DNA of 64,000 nucleotides, taken from NCBI GenBank assembly GCA_905221615.1, contig CAJNDT010005880.1, positions 674,501 to 738,500 of the forward strand. Reading direction: 5' to 3'. This stretch comes from Symbiodinium sp. CCMP2592 (Eukaryota > Sar > Dinophyceae > Suessiales > Symbiodiniaceae). Under the pieces are notes generated by a model that was not told the origin of the DNA, made no database searches, and saw nothing but the letters and a program-made list of their open reading frames with translations. Below are positions 29,980 through 39,945 of this stretch, one piece after another (within the stretch, counting starts at the first letter, position 1; each line of letters starts with the position of its first letter). The position numbers and the translations under genes were made by a program.

Positions 29980-30450
29980 ACAGAATCCCTAATGCCCGCC
30001 CTAAACCTTAAAACCCTAAAGCCCCAAAGCCCTAAACCCTAACGCCTTAAGCCCTAAACAGCGGAGCCCTTGGTATAACCGTCCTAAGGCGGACGCCGAC
30101 TCATGAGCCCCCGCACAGCACGCAAGCCTAAACCGCCTCTCTAAAGCTTGTAAAAAGTCCTTTTTGGAACCTCGGTTAAGGTGTAATTAGGGTTTAGGGT
30201 TTAATTCGAGTGTATAGGGTTTAAGGTCTAATTAGGGTGTAGGGTTTAGGGTGCAAAAACGGCGTAGGGTTCAGGGTTTAGGAAACATCTTGTAGGCATC
30301 CTTATGGCCTCCATGCAGAAATTCCTAAGGCCTAAGCCCGAAACCGCAGCCCTAAACCTTAAACCCTAAACTTGAAACCCGAAACCCTAAACCCTAAGCC
30401 TAAACCCCAAACCCTAAACCCTAAACCCCAATCCCTAAACCCTAGCACTT
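29980..30450 (-). repeat. degenerate telomere-like sequence, mainly C-strand
   Basis: CCCTAAACC, CCTTAAACC and CCCGAAACC runs at 29996-30060 and 30335-30450, with a G-strand patch TTTAGGG at 30187-30280. Confidence 0.8.
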
Positions 30451-30536
30451 TCTTTAAAAGCCCTGAAGTTCCAGGACCGGCCTTTGTGTATGTCACTGGA
30501 GTCGCCACCTCGGAGGAACAAAACTCTGCTTTCAAT

Positions 30537-30755
30537 CGGTTTAGGGTTTAGGGATTCCTTTAAGGGTTTAGGGTTTAGGGTTTCTTTAAGGGTTTGTGGT
30601 TCCTTTAAGGGTTGAGGGTTTAGGGTTGAGGGTTTAGGGTTTAGGGTTGAGGGTTTAGGGTTTAGGGTTGAGGGTTTAGGGTTTAGGGGTTAGGGTTGAG
30701 GGTTTAGGGTTTAGGGGTTAGGGTTGAGGGTTTAGGTGTTAGGGTTGAGGGTTTG
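30537..30755 (+). repeat. GGGTTGAGGGTTTAGGGTTTA array upstream of C4
   Basis: TTTAGGG with regular TTGAGGG variants. The same two-variant pattern precedes C6 (46830) and C8 (50586). Confidence 0.9.
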
Positions 30756-30859
30756 CCCAGTAGTACCCTTATTCCCTTTTTGTAGTCCTAGGTTCCTTAT
30801 AAAGTTACCCAATACCAGAAAGGGAGCCCTTTTTATTCCTAGGTTACTGGGCATCCTAG
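30754..30859 (+). mobile_element. MITE family C (C4), left end clipped
   Basis: Starts at GCCCAGTAGTACCC directly in the array, lacking CTAGGAT. The right end GGGCATCCTAG is intact. Confidence 0.85.
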
Positions 30860-31210
30860 TAATGGGTTCCTTAACAGAAGGGATCGAAAAGGGTTCTGGA
30901 AGCGATGTACAGTGTGGGGTTCCTAAAAGGGATCCTTAATGGGTTTTCTTAAAGGGGTCGATAAGGATCTAGAAGGGATCCATAGGGTTCAGGGTTTTTG
31001 AGTTTTAGGGTTGAGGGCATTTAGTGTTTTAGTGCTGGACGGCTTCAGGGTTAAGGTAAACCCTAACCCCTAAACCCTAAGCCCTAAAGCCTAAACCCGA
31101 AGCCTTCAAGCCTAAACCCTAAGCCCTAGACCCCAAACCCTGAGCCGCAGACCCTAAACCCTACACCCAAAGCCTTGTTGTCCGAAACGCCGAATCCCTA
31201 AACCCTAATA

Positions 31211-31312
31211 AGGTGGTTGTCAAAATTGGGGTCCCTCTTTGGGTGCGTATTATAATACGGCACCTTATATTTAGGGTACCCAAAAAGGGACCATAATCTT
31301 GACAACCACCCA
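31211..31312 (+). mobile_element. MITE family D (D4)
   Basis: GGTGGTTGTCAAAATTGGGG to ATAATCTTGACAACCACCC. The core is typical (TTATAATACGGCACC). Confidence 0.85.
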
Positions 31313-31354
31313 GCCCACGAGTCGCCGACCGAAGTGAAACCTGTAGTATCACTA

Positions 31355-31500
31355 TCATAGGCTCCCTTAGGGGGGTAGAGGGGGGGGGGGGGGGTTGGGG
31401 GGCCTTAATGCCACTAGTTAGTAAGGACCAAACAAGGCAGGAAGTATAATCCCCTCCTCCCCTCCCCCTTCCCTCCTACCCCCCTCAGGGTCCCTATGAG
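31355..31500. mobile_element. MITE-like family Q (Q1)
   Basis: TCATAGGCTCCCTTAGGGGG and its inverse CCCTCAGGGTCCCTATGA. It has G-rich and C-rich inner arms and a central ACTAGTTAGTAAGGACC. Copies at 38022 and 63313. Confidence 0.75.
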
Positions 31501-31509
31501 ACTTTGATC

Positions 31510-32060
31510 CCTAAGGATTCCTGTAAGGGTTATTTTGGGTTCTCTAGATTTTAGGGTTTTTAGGACGCAAACAACCCCCGAAAAGGTTTAAGGTTCATAT
31601 TAATATAGTCATATGCCATATAGGGATTCATAGTATAAAGGTATATGGCCCCTACTTATGAGGGTCAAGTGGTCCCCAAGGATATAGGTAGTTCTCTTCA
31701 TCAGGGTCCCTTTAAGTATCCTTTTTATTGCGCCGTGGTTTTTTTTGGGCGGGGGGATCTACATAGGGACACTAATAATTCTTAAGGCCCCTAGATCAGG
31801 GCACAGGCTCCGCGCGCTCAGGGATTTCTGCTACAAGGCTCACCTGTCTTTGTCAATCCGCGAAATTTCTGGGATGACCCAAAGCCCAAACCCTAAACCC
31901 AAATCGCGGCCACAAGAAGAGCGATGGGATGCTGAATCTGGATCCTTCATGGTCCTCTTTTACCTAGCAGAAGTCTCCTCGTAATTTGCTCAGGATGCAA
32001 GGCGGTGTGAATACATGTTCTATCAAACCTGCTAGTTCGCTTGTGCGTCTGAGAAGCTAC
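31510..32060. other. no gene recognised; possible upstream part of the ART-like gene
   Basis: Contains a partial N-like motif (CTTAAGGCCCCTAGA at 31780) and a 79-residue ORF (31745-31984) without known pattern. Confidence 0.35.
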
Positions 32061-32062
32061 CT

Positions 32063-32749
32063 TTGCAATTAACCGAAATGTACTTGTGGTTCAAATGTTT
32101 TGTCCTTAGCACCTCTGAACTGTACCTCCCCACGGATCCCCGTGCTGACTACATTGAAACGGAGATTTGGCCATCTTGGATCTGCGCTTCGCATGGCCAT
32201 AGCGAGCGCATCAAGGACCAAGTCACCGACGCCTCCATCGCGCTGCACTGGTTTACAAATGACACGCGAGAAGAGCTGGGACCTTCAGCCACCTATCAAG
32301 GCAGGCCATTCTTAGCTCTCGGGGAATTTCCCCCGCGTCTCTACCACAGGACGACGCACGACGCTGCCTTCAGCATCCTCAGTTCCGGCTTTACGCCAGG
32401 GTACAACAAGAGTGGCAAATTCCACAATTATTTTGCCAAGGCTACCCTTAGTGAACTGGAGAACCGAGCAGGCAGTCGCTCGAACCTGCCCTACGAGATC
32501 GTGCTCGATACACAAGAGGTCAATCGCCACGCATACCTCTTCGAGACGACCTCTGAGGGCATCCTTACCCGTGATGTGGTGCCGGGCACATGTGTTTTAT
32601 ACATCCGCGACACCATCAAGGAGGTGCAAGTGCTCTGCAACTGTAAACAAGTGATCGTCGCTTTAGCAGGTTGTTTGGGGTTAGTCTGGTTGGGGTCGAG
32701 GGATTTGCGGCTTTTCGGGATGTACGAATCAGGCCTGATTATGGCATAG
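32063..32749 (+). CDS. Tpt1/KptA-like ADP-ribosyltransferase-fold protein (exon)
   Basis: 228-residue ORF. Residues 93-113 (LYHRTTHDAAFSILSSGF) match the HGT..A..IL..GL block of RNA 2'-phosphotransferases (Tpt1/KptA). GKFHNYFAKA at 118-127 sits where the R-x-H-hydrophobic block lies. FETTSEGILTRDVVPG (160-175) resembles the closing NGVxLT...VP block. In that family the enzyme removes the 2'-phosphate left by tRNA splicing, using NAD; related folds transfer ADP-ribose to proteins or RNA. H95 and E165 are candidate catalytic residues. The N-terminal lobe (RHG motif) is not seen. CTTAG before codon 17 (32111) looks like a splice acceptor and CAG/GTTGTT near 32670 like a donor, so both ORF ends may be intron. 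Hydrolytic versus transferase activity cannot be decided. Confidence 0.55.
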   Translation: MQLTEMYLWFKCFVLSTSELYLPTDPRADYIETEIWPSWICASHGHSERIKDQVTDASIALHWFTNDTREELGPSATYQGRPFLALGEFPPRLYHRTTHDAAFSILSSGFTPGYNKSGKFHNYFAKATLSELENRAGSRSNLPYEIVLDTQEVNRHAYLFETTSEGILTRDVVPGTCVLYIRDTIKEVQVLCNCKQVIVALAGCLGLVWLGSRDLRLFGMYESGLIMA

Positions 32750-32949
32750 CTGGTGGTTGGGTTCATGATGCGTTATGGAAACGTAATAGAGACCCATCTA
32801 GGACCCTTAGGACCCCTATGCAACCGTTGCCCCACTAAACCCTAAACCCTAAACCGTGGCTCGAACCCTTGAAGCCCGTGTGGAAACCCTAGCAACCCAA
32901 TGTACACCCGAAGCTCCAATTCCCAGAAGCCTTACGACCCTTGATCCTA

Positions 32950-33019
32950 CCTGGGCCCTAAGAAACCTACCTGCTCAGGGCTCTTGAACATGATTTCCTT
33001 GTATAAGTGCTATAAGAGG
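32950..33019 (-). mobile_element. MITE family L (L5), joined to A13
   Basis: GGGCCCTAAGAAACCTACC, GAACATGATTTCCTTGTATA and AGTGCTATAAGAGG. It is the reverse of L4, and again touches an A element. Confidence 0.65.
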
Positions 33020-33142
33020 TACTGAAAGGATCATGGGACTTAGTAAGTAGGTTATAACTGGGGTTATAAGTCCCCTAAGTGGGGTTATCCTAATTGTAAC
33101 CTACATTTTTCCTGACTTACTAAGTCCCATGAGCCCTCAAGC
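33020..33142 (+). mobile_element. MITE family A (A13)
   Basis: TACTGAAAGGATCATGGGAC to AGTCCCATGAGCCCTCAAG. The inner right arm has decayed to CATTTTTCCTGAC. Confidence 0.85.
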
Positions 33143-33337
33143 ACGACCCTTAATCCTACAAGCCGCGTCTCTGAATGTCAGTAACCATATTCCTCAGGGT
33201 TTCTCCTGATAACTACAGTATAAAATACCCGAAACTACCCCGAAAACTCTGAGGCGTGGAATGACGTGGGAACAGGCTTTGGATCAGGCGCTGTCCATTC
33301 GTTTGGGCCTGGAGGCCGGATTTCATGACAGAAGGAT

Positions 33338-33552
33338 ACTTAAAGGATCATGGGACTTAGTAAGTAAGGGCTTAGGGTTCCCTTTAAGGGTACTATAGGG
33401 CTCTATAACAAGGGTTTAGGGTTTAGGGTCTACTTAAAGGATCATGGGACTTAGTAAGTAGGGTTATAAGTAGGTTATAATTAGGATAACCTCACTTAGG
33501 GGACTTATAACCCCCGTTATAACCCACTTACTAAGTCCCATGATTCTAAGTA
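33338..33552 (-). mobile_element. MITE family A (A14/A15) split by a telomere-like insert
   Basis: The 30-bp left arm starting TACTTAAAGGATCATGGGAC is present identically at 33338-33367 and 33431-33460. The rest of the element (to 33552) follows only the second copy. Confidence 0.9.
33368..33430 (+). repeat. telomere-like insert with 30-bp perfect flanking duplication
   Basis: AGGGCTTAGGGTTCCCTTTA, AGGGTACTATAGGGCTCTAT and GGGTTTAGGGTTTAGGGTC. A clearly related insert precedes A2 at 11106-11165. Confidence 0.85.
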
Positions 33553-33690
33553 TGCATGATCTATGTGGATTCTTATGAAGCCACGAGAAGACACATGGAA
33601 AAGCCCGAGCCGCACATGCTAAGCCCTTTTGTCGTCAGCACCTTTCCCTTTGTACGTGCGGGCGTGCTTTGGATGTGTATTGCTCTCACA

Positions 33691-33866
33691 ACCCAGAGAG
33701 CCCAATACTCCTACTCTAATGTGAAGCCCCTTACCATTTAAGGTATATTCCTTGATTAAAGGGTCTTAAACCCTGTCAAACCTTGAAAGGAAACCTTACA
33801 TGAGCCCTTAAAGGAACTCTACGTTAAGGTATATTCCTTAATTCAAAGGTCTGGAGCTCTCTGGGA
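33691..33866. mobile_element. MITE family B (B7) split by a telomere-like insert
   Basis: CCCAGAGAGCCCAATACTCC left end, GAGCTCTCTGGGA right end. TTAAGGTATATTCCTT(G/A)ATT is present at about 33738 and 33824. Confidence 0.7.
33766..33823 (-). repeat. insert with about 28-bp imperfect flanking duplication
   Basis: TTAAACCCTGTCAAACCTTG, AAAGGAAACC and GCCCTTAAAGGAACTC are degenerate CCCTAAA plus CCTTAAAGGAAC units between the duplicated B arm. Confidence 0.65.
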
Positions 33867-34466
33867 GTCTGTCTCTGCAGCATGTTGGGACTTTCCGACA
33901 TTGAGGTTCCTGTGGCAGCCACAGAGGTTTCGGAAGCAATGGTAGCCACAGGGCCCTAGGGTTCAACTTGGTTTTTGGAAACGGTTTAGGCTGCAGGGTT
34001 TAGGGTTGAATATTGAAGCATCGCAGCAAGAATGTTGCAAGTGAGGTTTGCTCTGCAGGTGAAGGTGCTGTCGCTGTGAGTTTAATGCAGGGGACGACAT
34101 GATTGGTAATAGTACCCCCTTACAGTCCCCATATCCTCCCACACCCTGTTGTCAATAACCCTAAACCGCAGACCTTGTGATCGTCGACATGTTTCTTGTA
34201 CTGCTATCTGCAAGCTTGGGCAGCTTCATGTAACCAGTTAACACCCAAGAGCATCGTTTTTCAGGGCATGTACAAAGAAATCACAGGAATGAACTATGTA
34301 GATGTAGGTCGTTGTTTGACCCCAAAGCCCTAAAGTTGTAAAGCCCAGCGGCCCTTGTGCAGGACAACTTCAAGAAGAAGAGCATTATTGTCGCCGCGGC
34401 CACAGCATCCTTGTGATCCGAAACTGGAGTCCTGAACTTTCCGAGCACAGCAGACGGTCTGAAATC

Positions 34467-34610
34467 TTAGGGTCCTAGAGCTTGAACCCTGAAACCTAAA
34501 TGGGAGTTTCCGAAAATTAGGGATACCTTATTTGGGGGTCCTCATAATAAGGATCCGACTATTTAGGGTACTATATTACGGTCCTAGAGCTTGAACCCTG
34601 AAACCTAAAT
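34467..34610 (+). mobile_element. right-truncated E element (E2) between 31-bp direct repeats
   Basis: GGTCCTAGAGCTTGAACCC and GAAACCTAAAT occur before (34471-34501) and after (34580-34610) a partial E element whose left arm TGGGAGTTTCCGAAAATTAG is intact and right arm missing. Confidence 0.75.
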
Positions 34611-34686
34611 CCCAAACTTAGCATGCTCCAGACCCGGTACAGGTTGGGTTTGATTTGTTGGGTGAGTGGGTTTTGGTGTCTGGGTT

Positions 34687-34803
34687 TATAGTACAAGCCA
34701 GAAAGTTGGAACATGGCTTTAGGAGGATTAGTGCTAGGATCCCTAATACTTTCCCTTAAGGGCATGGGGATAATGATGTTCCAACTTTCTGGCTTCTACT
34801 ATA
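34687..34803 (+). mobile_element. MITE family P (P1)
   Basis: TATAGTACAAGCCAGAAAGT(TGGAAC) and its inverse (GTTCCAACTTTCTGGCTTCTACTATA). The core is CTAGGATCCCTAATACTTTC. Confidence 0.85.
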
Positions 34804-34945
34804 AAGTTTAGGGGTTTCCCTAAACCCTAAACCCTAAACCCCAAAACCAGAAACCGTTTCTGGTTTTGGATTTGTCAGTTCCGGGCCCCGGACAGGTAGG
34901 GAGCCCCTGTGGCATGTTGCCAGCTTTTCTGATGTCGGGTTCATT

Positions 34946-35053
34946 CGGGTGGTTTTTAGAAATTATGGTCCGTCTTGGGGTCCTTATTATAGTACGGCAC
35001 CTAATATTTAGGGTATTTAAAAAAAAGGAAAATATAATTTTGACAACTACCCA
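34946..35053 (+). mobile_element. MITE family D, decayed (D5)
   Basis: GGGTGGTTTTTAGAAATTATG to ATAATTTTGACAACTACCC, with TATTATAGTACGGCACC in the core. Confidence 0.75.
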
Positions 35054-35127
35054 TGCGTAGTTCCGATCAGAAGGGGGTCACTCTTGTTGTAGTGTGGCTT
35101 CCAGGCTTACTAGCAAGGCATGGGTGG

Positions 35128-35238
35128 TACTATAGGGGCTTAAATAATTACCAATACTATTTTCGGGGGCTCCTGGAAAATCTTAGAAAACAAAGAGTCC
35201 CCAAACAACCTTTTCAAATTATTCAGGCCCCCATATTA
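35128..35238 (+). mobile_element. MITE family N, diverged (N4)
   Basis: ATAGGGGCTTAAATAATTACC and its inverse AAATTATTCAGGCCCCCAT. The core is altered (GAAAATCTTAGAAAACAAAG). Confidence 0.6.
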
Positions 35239-35239
35239 T

Positions 35240-35960
35240 GATCGTTCCTTCTTCTTGTGGAGGCTGTAACGGCTTTGGCTAGTGACTGCTGACCATGATT
35301 GCACGATTCAGGGCTCGTTTCCCTGCCATGAGGCGTCTTATGCCAACGATGGGTTTAGGGTTCAGGGTTTTTAGGCTTCAGGGTTCAGACTCGACCATAT
35401 ACCTTTCAATCCTTTTAGTCCTTTAAACCTTATACAAGCTCTATAAGCCCTACGAGCCCTATAAACGCTTAAGCCCTGGACCCTAAACTTCCCTGTACCA
35501 ACAAAACCTGCTTTGCAAAATCAAACAACTGATGGATGTGCGTGCAAATGCTGCTTCTGTGCTCCGACATGTCATGGACGAGTTCCTGTGAGATGCCTTA
35601 GTTTTTTATGGGAGATGCTTTAATTGTCCTGCTTGCCCGGCAATGTTCTGTGGTGGTCTCACGTGTAACGCTGGGGACTGCCAATGCAAGGCGAACCTAA
35701 ACTTCCCTGTGGCGGGAGCTAGGACTTCGCGACTTCGAGCGACTTGAAAGCCAAAATGCGCACAGTTTCCATGCACCCCCCCCCCCCCCCCGCGCCCCCG
35801 ACGCAACACGAACGAACGGCAATGGCTGGAGCGCGATTCACCAAGTTCGCAGTTCGCAAGGAGTGTTTCGGATTTGCCCTTTCGGTTCCGGCTGCCGTCC
35901 CAAAGCCTAACAACCAGAAACGAGCGCATAAGCCCCCCCCCTTCGTACTGTAAGCCTATT
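35240..35960. other. no gene recognised; C18 tract
   Basis: A C-rich homopolymer at about 35776-35795 lies within otherwise unique sequence. ORFs on both strands (35606-35929 minus, 35744-35953 plus) cross it and neither is convincing. Confidence 0.4.
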
Positions 35961-36082
35961 TTTTAGTATAATATGTGCGAAAACCCTAGTTTTGTGGTAT
36001 AGAGGACCCCGGAATCCTACTGTATTCTTGTAGTATCATAACTAGAAAAATTACTTCCCGGCTGCAGGCGGAAGCCTGAAAC

Positions 36083-36125
36083 AAGTCGTGGGGAAACCCT
36101 ATTCTAATTATTATGGCCCCTATAT
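36083..36125 (+). mobile_element. family N right end
   Basis: GAAACCCTATTCTAATTATT followed by ATGGCCCCTATA. The left arm is absent. Confidence 0.55.
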
Positions 36126-36127
36126 CC

Positions 36128-36232
36128 CTTGTACCTTATGCTATCCTTATAGTATCCTTAGAGTATCCTTATAGTTCCTTTTATAGTATCCTTATAGTAC
36201 CCTTATAGTATCCTTATAGTATCCTCATAGAG
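36128..36232 (+). repeat. TATCCTTATAG tandem repeat
   Basis: About nine units of 10-13 bp (TATCCTTATAG, TACCCTTATAG). Unit period is irregular. Confidence 0.85.
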
Positions 36233-36324
36233 AACCTCAAGTTCGGAGGGAGAGTGGGGAAACCCCCGGGTCCGAGAGCCAAGGACGTGAACTCCAAGCA
36301 GTTTTTTCAGGAGATCGAGTGCGC

Positions 36325-36600
36325 TGTAGGGGTGTAGGGGTTTAGGATTTAGGGTGTATGGGTGTGGGGGTTTAGGATTTAGGGTGTAGGGGTTTAGGGG
36401 TTTAGGATTCAAGGTTTAGGGTTTAGGGGTTTAGGATTTAGGGGTTAGGGGTTAAGCCGTTGGTGTTTAGGGTTTAGGGGTTTAGGATTTAGGGGTTTAA
36501 GGGCTTCAGGGTTTGTAGGGTTTATAAGATTTTTTGGGCGTATAGGGTTTAGGGCTTCAGGGGACTTCTAGGGCTTATGGGAAATTTTGAGCGTATAGGG
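36325..36600 (+). repeat. telomere-like array with GGGTGTAGGGG/GGATTTAGGG variants
   Basis: Alternation of GGGGTTTAGGATTTAGGG and GGGTGTAGG units produces the Pro/Asn-rich minus ORF at 36203-36412, which is not a gene. Confidence 0.85.
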
Positions 36601-36675
36601 TTTATGGAGCCTATTATAAGCGAGATCGAGTGCACTGGCCTTGCATCGGGCTCGGATCTCAAGGGACTTAACAAG

Positions 36676-36780
36676 TACCCTAACCCACCGAAACCTACAT
36701 TTTTGTAGGTTGTTATTATAAACCCCAATAGTGAGTTTTCAGGCACCCTACAAAAAAGTAGGTTTTGGTAGGTTAGGGTA
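36676..36780 (+). mobile_element. MITE family I (I2)
   Basis: TACCCTAACCCACCGAAACC and its inverse GGTTTTGGTAGGTTAGGGTA enclose CATTTTTGTAGG/CCCTACAAAAAAG. TA lies on both ends. Confidence 0.9.
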
Positions 36781-36839
36781 GGGTTACAGTTTAGGTTATA
36801 AGTCAGCTAAATAGGGGAGCGTGCTGTCAGGGCCCTCAA

Positions 36840-37085
36840 AGAAGGGTTTTATAGTGTTTAGGGGTTTAGGGTTTTGGGGTTTAGGATTTAGGGGTTAGGG
36901 GTTTAGGGTTTTGGGTTTAACGGCTTCAGGGTTTGTAGGGTTTATAAGACTTAAGGGTTTGTAGGGTTTGTAGGGTATAGAGGACGTATAGGGCTTATAG
37001 GGTTTATGGGGCCTATAGGGTTTGGTAATTAGGGTCTACCTAAACTTAACTCTAAACCCTAAACCCTAAACCCTAAACCCTATAT
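36840..37085. repeat. telomere-like array, G-strand then C-strand
   Basis: GGTTTAGGG variants and GTAGGG(T)TTATAAG units to about 37030, then four CCCTAAA heptamers in the opposite orientation. Confidence 0.85.
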
Positions 37086-37266
37086 GGTTTCGGGCCAAGT
37101 TTGGCATCGAGGGCTTATCGGGCTCTCAGGCTGTTCAAGGTGTTTTTTTACGGTTTTACGGCTGCAGTGGCTGTGGAGGTGGGCCAATTTTAGGAAGTAG
37201 ACCTCGAACCGCAAAGTCCGAAATCCCTACACCCTAACTCAAGATCCTCGCCCTTGGCCCTAAAGC

Positions 37267-37386
37267 TACTTAGAGGATCATGGGACTTATTAAGTACGTT
37301 ATATTGGGGCTCATAAGTCCCCGAAATGGAGTTATCCTAATTATAAGCTACTTATAACCTCACTAAGTCCCATGAGCCTTCAAGTA
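37267..37386 (+). mobile_element. MITE family A (A16)
   Basis: TACTTAGAGGATCATGGGAC to AGTCCCATGAGCCTTCAAGTA. The inner right arm has lost a few bases. Confidence 0.85.
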
Positions 37387-37429
37387 AAGCAAGATCCTAA
37401 ACTCCTCTAAACGCTTTACCCACATATCT

Positions 37430-37539
37430 TAGGACCTGGAGTAGGCCCTTATTCCCTTTTTTAAGGGTTGAGGTTCCCTTGTAAGCCCCTTTAAACCAAA
37501 AGGGCACCCTTTTTATTCCTAGGTTACTCTTAGGTCTAG
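37430..37539 (+). mobile_element. MITE family F (F10)
   Basis: TAGGACCTGGAGTAGGCCC to CTCTTAGGTCTAG, with the first C mutated. No clear target duplication. Confidence 0.85.
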
Positions 37540-37544
37540 TTTAT

Positions 37545-38020
37545 CTCAAGATCCTTCAGAAGACCTCCAGGCACGTCCTAAGCCTCTAAGCCGAGTATGT
37601 AGCCTTCACGACGATTAATCTAAAAGCCTTGGGCAGTTTGACCAGGCTTCGGAGTGAAGTATAGTATCCGTTTTATAGGGAGTATAAGAGATATTATTCA
37701 GACCCTAACCCTAAACCCTCAACCCTAAACCGTCATATCATGATCCCGCCAGAAGTTCTTCAATCAAGGCGCCGCAGTATGACAACTACTCCCTGTACAG
37801 TTTGGGTTTACATCATTTAAAGCGTCCCTTGCTATACGGGATCAACACGGGATCTATAAAAGCTTGTGGAGTTAACTGTTTAAGGTTATAGGTCTTCCTG
37901 CAAGGGTAGGGGAGCCTGTTTATTCATGTGGTTCAGGGTGGGTTTAGGGTTTATCGGTTCAGGGCTTAGGGTCCGTTACACGGTTTATCGTTGATGGGGT
38001 AGTGACCCTGAGCCCTACAC
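37545..38020. other. no gene recognised
   Basis: Mostly unique with short CCCTAAACCC near 37705. Nothing coding seen. Confidence 0.4.
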
Positions 38021-38021
38021 T

Positions 38022-38150
38022 CATACGGATCCTTAAAGGTGTAGGGGGAGGGGGGGTAGGGGGCCTTAAGGCCCATAATAAGGACTAGTTAATAAGGGGA
38101 AATATAGTCCCCTACACCCCTCCCCCCTACACCCCTAAGGATCCCTATGA
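38022..38150. mobile_element. MITE-like family Q (Q2)
   Basis: TCATACGGATCCTTAAAGGT and its inverse ACCCCTAAGGATCCCTATGA. G-rich and C-rich inner arms flank CTTAAGGCCCATAATAAGG. Confidence 0.8.
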
Positions 38151-38192
38151 TACACCCGAAACCCCAAGCCGGAGATCCTTTCAGTCTTGGAT

Positions 38193-38292
38193 TGGTGGTT
38201 GTCAAACTTATGGCCCTTTCTGGGTCCCTATTATAATACGGCACCTGTTATTTAAGGTACCCAAAAATGGACCCTAATTTTGACAACCACCT
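38193..38292 (+). mobile_element. MITE family D (D6)
   Basis: TGGTGGTTGTCAAACTTATG to CTAATTTTGACAACCACC. Core typical. Confidence 0.85.
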
Positions 38293-38639
38293 AAGTGTCT
38301 AATTTAGTATGGAGTCATGATTGAATGGTGTCCTGCGCGACCCTTTCTTGGATTCGGGTAGGGCCCACCAATCCCTGTTGTGCTATCCTTGAAACCTTCA
38401 ACCAGGAACACTCCCTAAACCCGAAACCCCAAACCCTGAAAGAGATGCGCCGCTCGTTCGCACAGCACGAAATCGCGGTAAATCGAACGAGCTACTGAGC
38501 ACAGGTCCGCACCGGCAGCTTTGCCTTCGTCCACCTGCCAATTGAATAGCTTTTGAGCTCGAAAAGCGAAAAAACTCAACTTTGCACCGTAAAACAATGA
38601 ACCCATAAACCCCAAACCCTAGACTCCAATGCAGAAAAC

Positions 38640-38850
38640 TCTCAAAACCCTAAACCCCAAACCCAAAACCCGTGCCAGGTACTCCCTCTCCTATCCTGGG
38701 CTGAAGACGGCTTATCATATCCACGAGGCCAGGTTCCGGAGGTTTGGAGATGTACTTAAGGGTTTAGGGTTCAGGGTTTAGGGGTTGAGGATTTAGGCGT
38801 TTAGGGGTCTAGGGGTCCAGAGGTTTAGGGGTTTCGGGTTTTGGGGTACT
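38640..38850. repeat. telomere-like remnants of both orientations
   Basis: CCCTAAACCCCAAACCC at about 38647 and GGTTTAGGGTTCAGGG at 38760-38845, separated by unique sequence. Confidence 0.6.
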
Positions 38851-39002
38851 TGAGGGCTCAGGGGACTTACTATGTAGAGTTATAGGGCTCAGGGGACTTG
38901 GTATGTGGGTCATAACTGGTGTTAAAAGTGCCCTAAGTGGGCTAATCCTACTTAGAACCTTACTTTGTGATCTTACTCACTAAGTGCCTGAGCCTGTAAG
39001 TA
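38847..39002 (+). mobile_element. diverged family A variant with duplicated left arm (A17)
   Basis: TACTTGAGGGCTCAGGGGAC, with GGGCTCAGGGGACTT repeated 31 bp later. The right end is TGCCTGAGCCTGTAAGTA. Confidence 0.65.
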
Positions 39003-39092
39003 TGTTCTCGCATTTAGGGGGTTTTGTAAGGGCACCTGTTAATCCCCATTGCTTTCTTTTGCAGGGCCTCTGTACTACGGGCGAAGAGTTCG

Positions 39093-39245
39093 ATGAACCC
39101 TAAACCCCAAAACCCTAAACCCTAAACCCCAAAACCCAAAACCCTAAATCCCAAACCCTAAAAACCAAAACCCTAAACTCCTAAAACCTAAACCCCTAAA
39201 CCCTAAACCCTAACCCCCCCCAACAAAAAAAAAAACCTAAACCCA
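39093..39245 (-). repeat. telomere-like array, C-strand
   Basis: CCCTAAACCCCAAAACCC units, ending in AACCCCCCCCAAC and an A11 tract. Confidence 0.9.
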
Positions 39246-39342
39246 AAAATCGGCGAGCGCAGCATGAGGTCACCTGCCGTGTCGCCGACCCGCATACTCT
39301 ACTTGGCCTACCTGAAGGGTGCCGCCTGGGAGCTAGCGGGTC

Positions 39343-39454
39343 CTAGGATGCCCAGTAGTACCCTTATTCCCTTTTTGTAGTCCTAGGTTCCTTATAAAGT
39401 TACCCAATACCAAAAAGAGAGGCCTTTTTATTCTCAGGTTACTGGGTATCCTAG
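39343..39454 (+). mobile_element. MITE family C (C5) with 4-bp target duplication
   Basis: Full-length copy with GGTC on both sides. Confidence 0.9.
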
Positions 39455-39484
39455 GGTCTGTCTCTAACGGTCCACGTACTACAG

Positions 39485-39605
39485 CCCAGACCCCCAAGAA
39501 GATCCAAAAAGTAGATCCCTTAATGGGGGTTCCTATAAAGTACCCTGAGGAGCATAGGGCCCCAAATTAGGGGATCTACTTTCTCGATCCTCCCGCGGGT
39601 CTGGG
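39485..39605 (+). mobile_element. MITE family H (H3)
   Basis: CCCAGACCCCCAAGAAGATCC to GATCCTCCCGCGGGTCTGGG. Uninterrupted, in contrast to H2. Confidence 0.9.
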
Positions 39606-39945
39606 AATACCAGTATGTAATTGGAGCTCGAAAAGTTAACAATGTGTTAAGTAGTTTCAACTTTTTGCACTGTAACAAGTAGCCTCAAACGTGTATTAGC
39701 CAGACCCCAACATTTCGTTGTGAGTTTTTCGGACGTAATTAAAGGTCTATCAGATGTAATTAATTGGTACCTCAGCCTTCAAGCCTAAACCGCACAAGTT
39801 CGACTTGAAGCCTCTTGGACTGCCAAAACTCTTAAAGCTGACATCCTAAACCGAAAGCAGACCTGATTAGGATCACTTGCCACTGCAGCTGCAACTTTGA
39901 TTGTTTCTAAGAACGTTGGGTTTAGGGAATAAGCCAAAGCACCTC

